Shown one piece after another: positions 6,869 to 15,018 of a stretch of 64,000 nt of DNA. Source of the DNA: Falsiroseomonas sp051433195 (GTDB lineage: Bacteria; Pseudomonadota; Alphaproteobacteria; Acetobacterales; Acetobacteraceae); contig NZ_JBHMFT010000003.1 in the NCBI RefSeq assembly GCF_051433195.1, positions 124,001 through 188,000 of the forward strand, in the 5' to 3' direction. Within the stretch, counting starts at the first letter, position 1. Each line of letters starts with the position of its first letter. The notes under the pieces were generated by a model. It was not told the DNA's origin, made no database searches, and saw nothing but the letters and a program-made list of their open reading frames with translations. The translations under genes were made by a program, and so were the position numbers.

Positions 6869-9790
6869 TCAGTCCGCCACGCCCTGCGCCAACCTGACGG
6901 AGCGCGGCTTCGCCTCCTCGCCCTGCGCCGGGCGTTCCAGCGGCGCCTCGATCAGCGGCAGGGTCGCCGCCGCGGTCTCGAGCACCAGTCGCAGGCCCGC
7001 CGTGTTCGGGTCATCGCCGTGCAGGTCCTTCTGCAGCGCTTCCGTCACCGCGCCCAGGCGCCGGGCGCCGAGGGTGCGGGCCGCGCCCAGCATCCGGTGC
7101 GAGGCGTGGCGCAGGCGCGGGATGTCGCGGGTGATGCCGGGCGCCGACAGGGTCTCGTAGCCGAAGCGGATCTCGGAGACGAATTCGCTGACCACCACAT
7201 CGGCGGTCGGGCCGAGGTCGGCCGTCAGGTTGCGCAGCACGGCCTCATCCAGCAGCGGCTGCTGCACCCCGGCGCCCGGGGTCGCGGCAGCGCCCGGCAT
7301 CGCATCGCCGGCAGCGAGGCGGGCCACGGCGGCGATCAGCGATTCGCGGTCGATCGGCTTGGCCAGGTGCCCGTCCATCCCGGCGGCGTGGCAGGCGGCG
7401 ACCTGTTCCGGCAGGGCGGAGGCGGTGACGGCCAGGACCGGCACGCGGCGCCGGGCGGTGTCCAGCGCCCGGATGCGGCGGGTGGCCTCCAGCCCGTCCA
7501 TCACCGGCATCTGCACGTCCATCAGCACCACGTCGTAGGCCTCGCGCTCCACCGCGGCCAGCGCCTCCGCGCCATCGGCCGCGCTGTCGACGCGGTGGCC
7601 GGCGCCCACCAGCATGGCGCGGGCGACCATGCGGTTCGCCGCCACATCGTCCGCCACCAGGATGCGCAGGCTGCGGCCCGGATTCGCGAGTGCGGGCTCC
7701 ACAGTGGGAGCAGCGGCGATGGCGGCGGCGGCCGGCAGCGGCACCTCCTCCAGCGGCAGGTCGACCCAGAAGCGCGCGCCCTGGCCGGGCTCGCTGTCGC
7801 AGCCGATCCGCCCGCCCATCGCGGCCGCGAGGCGCGCGGAGATGGCGAGGCCGAGGCCGGTGCCGGCGCCTTCCTGCGCATTGGCCGGCAGAAGCTGCGA
7901 GAAATCCTCGAACAGCAGGTGGCGCTTCTCCGGCGGCACGCCCGGCCCGGTGTCCTGCACCTCGATCCGCAGGCCGGGCCGGCCTTCGCCGAGCGGCGCC
8001 GCGCGCAGGTCGACCTTGCCGCCGGGCGGCGTGAACTTCACCGCGTTGGACAGCAGGTTCAGCAGCATCTGCCGCACCCGCAGCTCATCCGCCGCCACCG
8101 CCGGCGGCGTGCCGGGGGCGATGTCCAGCTTCAGGGTCAGGCCCTTGCGATCGACCTCCGGCGCCAGCAGCCCGGCGCAGCCTTCCAGCAGCGGCCGCAC
8201 CGCCACGTCGCGCAGGTGAAGGTCGAGCTTGCCGGCCTCGATCTTGGACAGGTCGAGCAGGCTGTTCACCAGCTCCAGAAGGTGGCGGCCCGCCTCGTGC
8301 AGCGTGCGCACCTGATCGCGCTGTTCCTCGGTCAGCGCCGGGTCGCGCAGCAGCACCTGGGCGAAGCCGAGCACCCCGTTCAGCGGCGTGCGCAACTCAT
8401 GCGACATCCGCGCCAGGAACTGGCTTTTCGCCTCGCCGGCGGCGCGGGCATTGTCGCGGGCGGTGGCCAGGTCCTCCATCGCGCGCTTCAGCGGCGTGAT
8501 GTCGGTGCGGATGCCGACGGTGCCGCCATCCGGCGTGCTGCGCTCCGTGATCAGGACCCAGCGGCCATCCGGCAGCAGGCGTTCGATCGGCGGGTTGTTG
8601 GCATGGCGCCACTGGTCCATCTCAGCCACGAAGGCCTCGATATCGCCCACCGCCTGCGGATACTGCCCGCGCCGCGCGCCTTCGCGCATGATGTCGCGGA
8701 ACGCCGCCCCGGCTTTGATGAAGGGGGCGGAGATCGCGTAGAATTCCTTGTAGCGCTGGTTGCAGGCGATCAGGCGGTCATCCGGGCCGAACATGACGAA
8801 GCCGTCGGACATGCTCTCCAGCGCGTTCTCCAGCGTGGAGCGCCAGCGTGCCCGTTCCGACTCCACCTTCTCCCGCTGCCGCAGGCCGAGCAGCAGGGCC
8901 GCGGCCAGCGCCAGCACCAGGGCGGCGAAGGCGCCGGAGACGAACAGCGCGCGCTCCCGGTCCGTGCTCCAGCCGCTCAGCGCGGCGTCGATCTCGATGG
9001 TGGTGACGATGGAGAGCGAGGGGTAGAGCGTCGGCCGGACCGAGATCAGCACAGCCTCGTCGTTGAAGCGGCTGCGGGCTTCCCGCATCCCCGCCAGGGC
9101 GGAGGCCGGCTGTGCCAGGCGACGGCCGATCCGCGTCTCGTCATGCGGCAGGGCGGCGAGCAGCGTGCCGTCCTCCCGCTCCAGCGTCGTGCGCAGGCCA
9201 GGCGCGCTGCCGCCGACGCCGAGCAGGCTGCCGACCATGGGCACGGGCACCTCGGCCACCGCGGTCACCATGCCGAGCACCGGCATCAGCACCGGGCGGG
9301 CGAAGAACAGCGCCCATTCGCCGGTGGCCGGGTTCTGCACCGGGCCGCCGATCATGACGCTGCCGGCATTCGGCGTGGCGTCGGTGAAGGCAGGGCCGAG
9401 CGGCAGCGGAAGCGGGCGACGGCGGGAGACAGCCAGCGAGGTGGCGATGGGCATGCCATCGGCCCGCACGAGCAGCACGTCGCGGAAGGTGAAGTTCTGG
9501 TTGTTCAGCTCCCGCATCACCCGGCCGGCAGCGTTGGCATCGAAGCGCCCGTCGCGCGTGTAGGGCGCCAGGATCGCCGGCAGGCCGGCCAGCATGGCAT
9601 CCACCTGCACGAAGCTGCGGTTGATCGAGGATTCGACGGCACGCCCGACCCGCTCCGCCGTATCCGCGGCATTGCCCAGCGCCGCCCTACGGGAGCGTTC
9701 AAGCAGCATCGCCGTGGCCACGACCTGCGCCAGCAGCAGCAGGATCACGGCGGCGAGGACGGCGAGCCGCAGCCGGCGGGCGGTCTGCAT
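6869..9790 (-). CDS. Hybrid sensor histidine kinase with receiver and Hpt domains
   Basis: A 973-residue inner-membrane phosphorelay kinase. Order: transmembrane segment (8-28), periplasmic sensor (about 30-275), second transmembrane segment (281-303), PAS domain (about 315-437), HisKA with phospho-His464, ATPase domain with N-box Asn582, Asp-Thr-Gly-Pro-Gly (613-617) and Gly-Thr-Gly-Leu-Gly (643-647), receiver domain with phospho-Asp758 and Lys811, and a C-terminal Hpt domain with His898 in His-Arg-Met-Leu-Gly. All relay residues look intact. Its ATG follows directly, with no spacer, the stop of a TRAP-type binding protein, which probably presents a ligand to the periplasmic sensor. No response regulator with an output domain is encoded nearby, so the final target lies elsewhere. 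Confidence 0.95.
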   Translation of the reverse strand: MQTARRLRLAVLAAVILLLLAQVVATAMLLERSRRAALGNAADTAERVGRAVESSINRSFVQVDAMLAGLPAILAPYTRDGRFDANAAGRVMRELNNQNFTFRDVLLVRADGMPIATSLAVSRRRPLPLPLGPAFTDATPNAGSVMIGGPVQNPATGEWALFFARPVLMPVLGMVTAVAEVPVPMVGSLLGVGGSAPGLRTTLEREDGTLLAALPHDETRIGRRLAQPASALAGMREARSRFNDEAVLISVRPTLYPSLSIVTTIEIDAALSGWSTDRERALFVSGAFAALVLALAAALLLGLRQREKVESERARWRSTLENALESMSDGFVMFGPDDRLIACNQRYKEFYAISAPFIKAGAAFRDIMREGARRGQYPQAVGDIEAFVAEMDQWRHANNPPIERLLPDGRWVLITERSTPDGGTVGIRTDITPLKRAMEDLATARDNARAAGEAKSQFLARMSHELRTPLNGVLGFAQVLLRDPALTEEQRDQVRTLHEAGRHLLELVNSLLDLSKIEAGKLDLHLRDVAVRPLLEGCAGLLAPEVDRKGLTLKLDIAPGTPPAVAADELRVRQMLLNLLSNAVKFTPPGGKVDLRAAPLGEGRPGLRIEVQDTGPGVPPEKRHLLFEDFSQLLPANAQEGAGTGLGLAISARLAAAMGGRIGCDSEPGQGARFWVDLPLEEVPLPAAAAIAAAPTVEPALANPGRSLRILVADDVAANRMVARAMLVGAGHRVDSAADGAEALAAVEREAYDVVLMDVQMPVMDGLEATRRIRALDTARRRVPVLAVTASALPEQVAACHAAGMDGHLAKPIDRESLIAAVARLAAGDAMPGAAATPGAGVQQPLLDEAVLRNLTADLGPTADVVVSEFVSEIRFGYETLSAPGITRDIPRLRHASHRMLGAARTLGARRLGAVTEALQKDLHGDDPNTAGLRLVLETAAATLPLIEAPLERPAQGEEAKPRSVRLAQGVAD

Positions 9791-10858
9791 CTATTCCGGC
9801 CGCGCGCGGATGCCGAGAACCGGCGCCAGGTGCTCGTTCCAGGCATCGACGCAGTCGAGGCCGCAGCGATTGACCCAGCGCGGCAGCACCACCTCGGTCA
9901 GCAGTTGCCGGCGGCGCTCGTCATCCGCCTGGCTGACCGGCACCACCGTCATGCTGCCGCGGCGCCCGGCGGTGCAGGAGGGCAGGCCGGCGTTGCAGGC
10001 CAGGCCTTCGCCGGTCTCGCGGTCCGCCGCCGCCCAGATCTGCAGCTCCAGGTCGCTGACGCCCTGGCGGATGATGGCCTGGATGTCGGCCGGCACAGCG
10101 GCCCAGGCGGTGCCGCTGGCGCCGAAGATGGAAATGCCCCAGGCCAGCGCCATCGAATGCACGTGGCTGGTGACCTCGTGCAGCCCGACGGCATTGCCGG
10201 ACAGTGTGCCGGTGATGGCGCATTCCACCACGCCGCCCCGGATCGCCTGCACCACCTCTGCGAAGGGGATGACCACCGGCGTGGCGCCGAGCGCCTGGAC
10301 CATCTCCGACTGGCCGACGGAGGAGGTGCGGATGCGGCGGCCGGACAGGTCCGACAGGCCGGAAAAGGGCCGGGTGCAGAACACCACCTGGGCGGGGTAG
10401 GTGTAGATGCCCAGCAGCTCGATCTGGTAGCGCTCCCGCAGCACCTGCTCGATATGCGGGCGGAAGGCGGTCACGGTCTGCCGCAGGCTGGCCATGTCCG
10501 GGGCCAGCGCGGGCAGGTCGACCGCGTTGAACTCCGGCTCCTCCGTCGAGACCACGGCCAGCAGCGCAGTGCCGAACGGCACGACGCCGAGGCGCATCAA
10601 CTGCAGCATTTCCTGGCCGCGTATGCCGCTGCGGTCGAAGGGCGCGATTTCCGCCTGGACCCGGCCATCCGTCAGCTCCCCGATCCGGGACCGCCAGAAC
10701 GGCTCCTCGTACCGGACATACTGGCTGACATTGGCCAAGCCGCCGACGATCTTCAGCCGGAGCGGCGCCGGGTCCTGCGCGATACCGGTGGCGGTGCCGG
10801 CCAGAAGGACAGCCAGTGCGACAAGCAGTAGGCGAAGGTGGCGGACTGCTGTCGGCAT
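9791..10858 (-). CDS. TRAP-type (DctP family) periplasmic binding protein, probable sensor partner
   Basis: A 355-residue DctP-family protein with a signal peptide (about residues 1-28, ending Gly-Ile-Ala-Gln). The family core is visible: Leu-Ser-Asp-Leu-Ser-Gly-Arg-Arg-Ile-Arg, where an arginine normally clamps the ligand carboxylate, then Gly-Ala-Thr-Pro-Val-Val-Ile-Pro-Phe-Ala-Glu-Val and Gly-Val-Val-Glu-Cys-Ala-Ile. The C-terminal region has cysteines (Cys-Gly-Leu-Asp-Cys) that could form a disulfide. No DctQ or DctM membrane gene is present. The next gene, starting at the very next base, is a membrane hybrid histidine kinase. The context therefore suggests ligand sensing more than transport. 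The ligand is probably an organic acid, by family. Confidence 0.88.
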   Translation of the reverse strand: MPTAVRHLRLLLVALAVLLAGTATGIAQDPAPLRLKIVGGLANVSQYVRYEEPFWRSRIGELTDGRVQAEIAPFDRSGIRGQEMLQLMRLGVVPFGTALLAVVSTEEPEFNAVDLPALAPDMASLRQTVTAFRPHIEQVLRERYQIELLGIYTYPAQVVFCTRPFSGLSDLSGRRIRTSSVGQSEMVQALGATPVVIPFAEVVQAIRGGVVECAITGTLSGNAVGLHEVTSHVHSMALAWGISIFGASGTAWAAVPADIQAIIRQGVSDLELQIWAAADRETGEGLACNAGLPSCTAGRRGSMTVVPVSQADDERRRQLLTEVVLPRWVNRCGLDCVDAWNEHLAPVLGIRARPE

Positions 10859-10889
10859 GCGGGACTCCCTGGCTCAAGCCTGGCCACTT

Positions 10890-10907
10890 CCCCGGCATCC
10901 TCCGGGG
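10890..10907. repeat. GC-rich hairpin in the leader of the binding-protein/kinase operon
   Basis: A perfect inverted repeat with six-base arms (CCCCGG and CCGGGG) and a six-base loop lies 32-49 bases upstream of the DctP-type gene start. It could shape the mRNA leader or may be chance in such GC-rich DNA. Confidence 0.35.
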
Positions 10908-10919
10908 TCACACTGCATC

Positions 10920-10950
10920 CTTATAGCAAGCCTGTTAACGATTGCAGCAA
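10920..10950 (-). promoter_or_regulatory. Candidate promoter for the binding-protein/kinase pair
   Basis: Read on the minus strand, TTGCTG (10950-10945) and TATAAG (10925-10920) are spaced by 19 bases, in the most AT-rich part of the 159-base gap upstream of the DctP-type gene. The spacing is longer than ideal, so this is a weak candidate. Confidence 0.25.
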
Positions 10951-11017
10951 CCATAACGCGAGTGAGCCCACAGGAAATCCCGTTTATTTCGCTCGCGCAA
11001 GACCATGTTCCAGTGCC

Positions 11018-11335
11018 TCAGGGCAGGACTTCGCGCAGCCAACCCTCGGCTTCGGCCGGCAGGCCGGACCAGGCAGCCTTCGGGCCGACGCTGGAGACCA
11101 GGAGGAACCCCGATTCGGGATAGCCGCGCCGGGCCAGGGCGCGCTGGAAGTGGCTCAACATGTAGTCGGGCGACAAATCGGTGGACACCAGGATGGCATC
11201 GCTGCCGAGCGCCCAATGCGCATCCGCAATCTCCCAGACCGCATCGCGGACCGCCAGGCGCATGCCATCCATCGCCGCATCCGCCGGCGTGTCCGAAGCC
11301 CCTTCGGGCCGGTGGATGACGATCGACAGGGTCAT
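11018..11335 (-). CDS. Small protein of unknown function
   Basis: A 105-residue soluble, acidic protein with no signal peptide and no motif I recognise. It begins with a short beta-strand-like run (Met-Thr-Leu-Ser-Ile-Val-Ile-His) and contains alternating helices and strands, consistent with a small alpha/beta fold. I chose ATG 11335 because a strong GGGGGCGGAGG site lies just upstream on the minus strand. An earlier in-frame start would add 15 residues. It stands alone, divergent from the glycerophosphodiesterase gene. Coding potential is supported by the ribosome site and third-position GC bias. The function is open. Confidence 0.6.
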   Translation of the reverse strand: MTLSIVIHRPEGASDTPADAAMDGMRLAVRDAVWEIADAHWALGSDAILVSTDLSPDYMLSHFQRALARRGYPESGFLLVSSVGPKAAWSGLPAEAEGWLREVLP

Positions 11336-11474
11336 TGCAACCTCCGCCCCCGAAGCCATGGGGCTGTCGCCCCTCTGCATCGTCTATGCGCCGAGCGGCC
11401 ATCGCATGCAATCCGATGCAAGTTTGTGGTGCAGCGATCCGGGACGGGGCTGGTGCGGCGCGCGCCCGGCGGCG

Positions 11475-12230
11475 ATGCTCGCCTTCATGCAGAACCCGAC
11501 CCTGATCGCCGCCCATCGCGGCGGCCTGTTCCTGTGGCCCGAGAACAGCGCCACCGCCTTCCGCAACAGCGCGCAACTGGCGCTGGAACAGGCGGAATGC
11601 GACGTCCACCTGACGGCCGATGGCGAGGTCGTTGTGATGCACGACGCCACGCTGAACCGCATGACGGATGCAAGCGGCCCGGTTGCCGCGCTGACGGCGG
11701 CGCAATTCGGCGCGCTGCGGGTGCGCGGCGCGGCCGGGGAGGCGCCGCCGACGCTGGCTCACTATCTCGCGATCCTGGCCGGCAGCCCGGTGGTACCGCG
11801 CATCGAGATCAAGGCGGATGTAGCCGGGCGCCCCTATCCCGGCATCGTCGGGAAGACCTTGGCCGGCCTGGATGCGGCCGGGCAGCGCCGGCGCGCCTGG
11901 ATCATCGGCTTCCACGCCGGAACCATGGCGGAGGCGCAGGCCGCCGGCGGGCTGGCGGGGGTCGCCTGGCTGCTGGAGAGCGCCACCCTGCGCGACCTGG
12001 GCCTTCCGGGCCTTGTCGCCACCGCCCGGGCCTATGGCTTCCCCGAGGTCGGCATGCATGAGAGCGCCATCGATGCCGAGCTGGTCGCCGGGCTGCGTGC
12101 CGCCGGCATCGGCATCGGCACCTGGGGCGGCAATCATGCGCCGAGCATCCGGCGGATGCTGGACCTGGGCGTGGACATCTTCGCCACGGACGACCCGCCT
12201 CTGGCCATCCGGATGCGCCAGGGCGGCTGA
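11475..12230 (+). CDS. Glycerophosphodiester phosphodiesterase family protein
   Basis: A 251-residue GDPD-family enzyme, which hydrolyses glycerophosphodiesters to glycerol-3-phosphate and an alcohol. The active-site set is present: His14-Arg15 in Ala-Ala-His-Arg-Gly-Gly, Pro-Glu-Asn-Ser at 22-25, metal ligands Glu41 and Asp43, and His56 in Val-Val-Met-His-Asp. Later blocks Glu-Ile-Lys-Ala-Asp and Ile-Phe-Ala-Thr-Asp-Asp-Pro also fit. There is no signal peptide, so it is cytoplasmic. A second ATG at 11487 is equally possible as start. The stop codon sits inside a 14-base tandem duplication, and a hairpin follows before the transporter operon. Confidence 0.88.
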   Translation: MLAFMQNPTLIAAHRGGLFLWPENSATAFRNSAQLALEQAECDVHLTADGEVVVMHDATLNRMTDASGPVAALTAAQFGALRVRGAAGEAPPTLAHYLAILAGSPVVPRIEIKADVAGRPYPGIVGKTLAGLDAAGQRRRAWIIGFHAGTMAEAQAAGGLAGVAWLLESATLRDLGLPGLVATARAYGFPEVGMHESAIDAELVAGLRAAGIGIGTWGGNHAPSIRRMLDLGVDIFATDDPPLAIRMRQGG

Positions 12231-12249
12231 AACGGGGCGGCTGAAACGG
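12222..12249. repeat. Perfect 14-bp tandem duplication across a stop codon
   Basis: The unit GGCGGCTGAAACGG occurs twice in immediate succession (12222-12235 and 12236-12249). The first copy contains the TGA stop of the glycerophosphodiesterase gene. Because 14 is not a multiple of three, gain or loss of a copy would shift any readthrough frame. Confidence 0.9.
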
Positions 12250-12266
12250 GCCGTTGCGGCCGCCCC
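12234..12266 (+). terminator. Possible hairpin terminator after the phosphodiesterase gene
   Basis: GGGGCGGC (12234-12241) pairs perfectly with GCCGCCCC (12259-12266) around a 17-base loop that can itself fold (AACG/CGTT). It lies between the phosphodiesterase stop and livG. No T-run follows, so it is not a classical intrinsic terminator and may instead be a roadblock or a processing site. Confidence 0.35.
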
Positions 12267-12322
12267 GGAAGCCCGCCTAAGCTCCCCGTCAACGATAACG
12301 GCGTTCTGGGGAGCGCGTCCAT

Positions 12323-13132
12323 TTGCGTGATGATTCGCCGATCCTGGCGGTGGATGGCGTGAGCCTGCGGTTCGGCGGCGTACGGGCGCTGACCGACGTG
12401 TCCTTCGCCGTGCGGCCGGGCGAGATCTTCTCCATCATCGGGCCGAACGGTGCCGGCAAGACCTCCATGGTCAATTGCGTCTCCGGTCGCTACCGCCCGA
12501 CTGAGGGGCGGATCGCCTTCGATGGGGCGGACATCACCCGGCTCGGGCCGAACCGCCGCGCCGGGCTCGGCATCGGGCGCACCTTCCAGAACCTGGCGCT
12601 GTTCGGGCACATGAGCGTGCTCGACAACATCATGGTCGGCCGCCACCACCTGCTGAAGGCGGGCTTTCTCCGCGGCATGCTGTACTGGCTGGGTGGCGCA
12701 CAGCAGGAAGAACTGGCGCATCGGCGCGAGGTCGAGGAGATCATCGACTTCCTGGAGATCCAGGCGGTGCGCAAGGCCATGGCCGGCACGCTGCCCTATG
12801 GCCTCCGCAAGCGGGTGGAACTGGCGCGCGCCGTGGCGCTGAAGCCGAAGCTGATCCTGCTGGACGAGCCCATGGCGGGGATGAACCTCGAGGAGAAGGA
12901 GGACATGGCCCGCTTCATCACCGACCTGAATGCCGAATGGGGCATGACCGTCCTGATGATCGAGCACGACATGGGCGTGGTGATGGACATCTCCCACCGC
13001 GTCATGGTGCTGGATTTCGGCCGCAAGATCGCGGAGGGCCTGCCGGAGGAGGTGATGGCCCATCCGGAGGTGCGCCGCGCCTATCTCGGCGAGGACCTGC
13101 CCGAGCCGGCGGCGGAGTCGGTGACGGCATGA
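12323..13132 (+). CDS. livG: Branched-chain-amino-acid-type ABC transporter ATPase (LivG)
   Basis: A 269-residue ATPase of the LivG subgroup. Walker A is at 40-48 (Gly-Pro-Asn-Gly-Ala-Gly-Lys-Thr-Ser). The signature region is Tyr-Gly-Leu-Arg-Lys-Arg-Val-Glu-Leu-Ala-Arg, and Walker B is Leu-Ile-Leu-Leu-Asp-Glu-Pro. The LivG-type insertion after the Q-loop is present. The start appears to be TTG at 12323, with GGGGAG upstream. It opens a nine-gene operon and overlaps the following CoA ligase by ATGA. With LivH, LivM, LivF and the binding protein it makes a full importer. The ligase neighbours suggest the cargo is a carboxylic acid and not necessarily an amino acid. Confidence 0.93.
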   Translation: MRDDSPILAVDGVSLRFGGVRALTDVSFAVRPGEIFSIIGPNGAGKTSMVNCVSGRYRPTEGRIAFDGADITRLGPNRRAGLGIGRTFQNLALFGHMSVLDNIMVGRHHLLKAGFLRGMLYWLGGAQQEELAHRREVEEIIDFLEIQAVRKAMAGTLPYGLRKRVELARAVALKPKLILLDEPMAGMNLEEKEDMARFITDLNAEWGMTVLMIEHDMGVVMDISHRVMVLDFGRKIAEGLPEEVMAHPEVRRAYLGEDLPEPAAESVTA

Positions 13133-15009
13133 GGGCACCGACCCTGGATACGCTGCCGAAGCTGCTGGCGCGGAACGCGGCGGAGCATGGCGCGGAGGTG
13201 GCGCTGCGGGAGAAGCAGTTCGGCATCTGGCGGTCCTTCACCTGGGCCGAGTACCAGGCCCGCACCGCGGCGATGGCGCTGGGCCTGAAGCAGCTCGGCA
13301 TCGGCGCCGGTGACGTGGTCGGGCTGATCGGCGACAACCGGCCGGACTGGGTGATGGGCGAGATCGCGGCGCACGCGGTGGGGGCGCGCAGCCTTGGCCT
13401 GTACCGCGACGCGCTGGATGAGGAAGTGGCCTACCTGCTGAATCACGCCGGCGCCCGGCTGGTCTTCGCCGAGGATGAGGAGCAGGTCGACAAGCTGCTC
13501 AACGTCTTCGACAGCGTGCCAACGCTGCAGCACGTGATCTACGCCGACCCGCGCGGGATGCGTAAGCATGACGATGCGCGGCTGATGTCGCTGGAGGCAC
13601 TGCTGGAGTCCGGCCGTGCGGCGGAGGCGGCGGCACCTGGTGCCTACGATGCGCTGGTGGCGGCGACGGATGGCGAGGCCATCGCGGTGCTGTGCACCAC
13701 CTCCGGCACCACGGCGCGGCCGAAGCTGGCGATGCTGACGGCTGGCGCGCTGATCCGGCATTGCCGCGCCTATCTCAAGGCCGACCCCAAGGGGCCGCAG
13801 GATGAATACGTCTCGGTCCTGCCGCTGCCCTGGATCATGGAGCAGATCTACGTGCTCGGCTGGGGGCTGATCGCCCGGATGAAGGTAAACTTCGTCGAGG
13901 AGCCGGAGACGATGATGGCCGATTTCCGCGAAATCGGCCCAAGCTTCGTGCTGTTCGCGCCGCGCGTCTGGGAACAGCTGGCGGCGGAGGTGCGCGCGCG
14001 GGTGATGGATGCCTCGCCGCTGAAGCGCCGGATGTTCGACCTGGGGCTGAAGCTGGCCGGCGGCAAGCGTTCGGCGGCCGCGGATGCGCTGCTGTTCCGG
14101 GCGCTGCGGGACCGGCTGGGGTTTTCCAACCTGACCTCGGCCGCGACGGGTGGCGCGGCGCTGGGGCCGGAGACGTTCCGGTTCTTCCAGGCGATGGGCG
14201 TGCCGATGCGGCAGCTGTATGGCCAGACGGAGCTGCTCGGCGCCTATACGCTGCACCGCGCCGGGCAGGTGGATTTCGACACGGTGGGCGTGCCCTTCGA
14301 CGAGAGCATCGAGATCCGCGTCGACAAGCCGGACGCGAATGGCGTCGGCGAGATCGTCACGCGGCATCCCAACATGTTCTCCGGCTACCTCGGCGCGGAG
14401 GACCCGGCCGACATGCGGGACGGCTGGCTGCACACCGGGGATGCCGGGTACTTCGACAAGGCCGGGCAGCTTGTGGTGATCGACCGCATCAAGGACATTG
14501 CGGAGACCATCGGCGGCGACCGGTTCAGCCCGCAATACATCGAGAACAAGCTTAAATTCTCGCCCTATGTGGCGGAGGCGGTGGTGCTGGGCGCCGGGCA
14601 GTCGCACCTGGCGGCGATGATCTGCATCCGCTTTCCCATCGTCTCCAAATGGGCGGAGCGCAACCGGCTTGCCTTCACCACCTATTCGGACCTGGCGGCG
14701 CGGCCGCAGGTGCTGGACCTGCTGCGGCAGGAAGTCCGCCGCGTGAACGAGACGCTGCCGCCGGCGCAACGCCTGCGCGACTTCGTGCTGCTGTACAAGG
14801 AACTCGACGCGGATGACGAGGAGCTGACGCGGACGCGCAAGGTCCGGCGCGGCGTCATCGCGCGCAAGTACGGCGACATCATCGCCGCGATCTATGGCGG
14901 CGCGGACAGCATTCCGGTGGACACGACGATCGCCTTCCAGGACGGCACGACGCAGCGCATCCGCACCACGCTGGCGGTGGTGCGGCCCGAACCTGCTTTA
15001 GCGGCCTAG
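13129..15009 (+). CDS. AMP-forming acyl-CoA synthetase (long-chain type)
   Basis: A 626-residue member of the adenylate-forming family, long-chain acyl-CoA synthetase branch. It converts a carboxylic acid, ATP and CoA to the acyl-CoA. The phosphate loop Thr-Ser-Gly-Thr-Thr-Ala-Arg-Pro-Lys is intact, followed by Tyr-Gly-Gln-Thr-Glu and the Asp-Gly-Trp-Leu-His-Thr-Gly-Asp hinge region. It is placed between livG and livH and overlaps livG by ATGA, so it is made together with the importer. This points to activation of the imported acid at the membrane. The substrate may be long-chain or aromatic; sequence alone does not decide. Confidence 0.92.
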   Translation: MRAPTLDTLPKLLARNAAEHGAEVALREKQFGIWRSFTWAEYQARTAAMALGLKQLGIGAGDVVGLIGDNRPDWVMGEIAAHAVGARSLGLYRDALDEEVAYLLNHAGARLVFAEDEEQVDKLLNVFDSVPTLQHVIYADPRGMRKHDDARLMSLEALLESGRAAEAAAPGAYDALVAATDGEAIAVLCTTSGTTARPKLAMLTAGALIRHCRAYLKADPKGPQDEYVSVLPLPWIMEQIYVLGWGLIARMKVNFVEEPETMMADFREIGPSFVLFAPRVWEQLAAEVRARVMDASPLKRRMFDLGLKLAGGKRSAAADALLFRALRDRLGFSNLTSAATGGAALGPETFRFFQAMGVPMRQLYGQTELLGAYTLHRAGQVDFDTVGVPFDESIEIRVDKPDANGVGEIVTRHPNMFSGYLGAEDPADMRDGWLHTGDAGYFDKAGQLVVIDRIKDIAETIGGDRFSPQYIENKLKFSPYVAEAVVLGAGQSHLAAMICIRFPIVSKWAERNRLAFTTYSDLAARPQVLDLLRQEVRRVNETLPPAQRLRDFVLLYKELDADDEELTRTRKVRRGVIARKYGDIIAAIYGGADSIPVDTTIAFQDGTTQRIRTTLAVVRPEPALAA

Positions 15010-15018
15010 GAGAAGCTG

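Noticed and set aside
7019..10831. A 1270-codon open frame on the plus strand
   Set aside because: It is antisense to the hybrid kinase and the DctP-type gene. Its composition is dominated by His, Gln, Arg and Gly with no family motif, as expected for the reverse frame of GC-rich codons.
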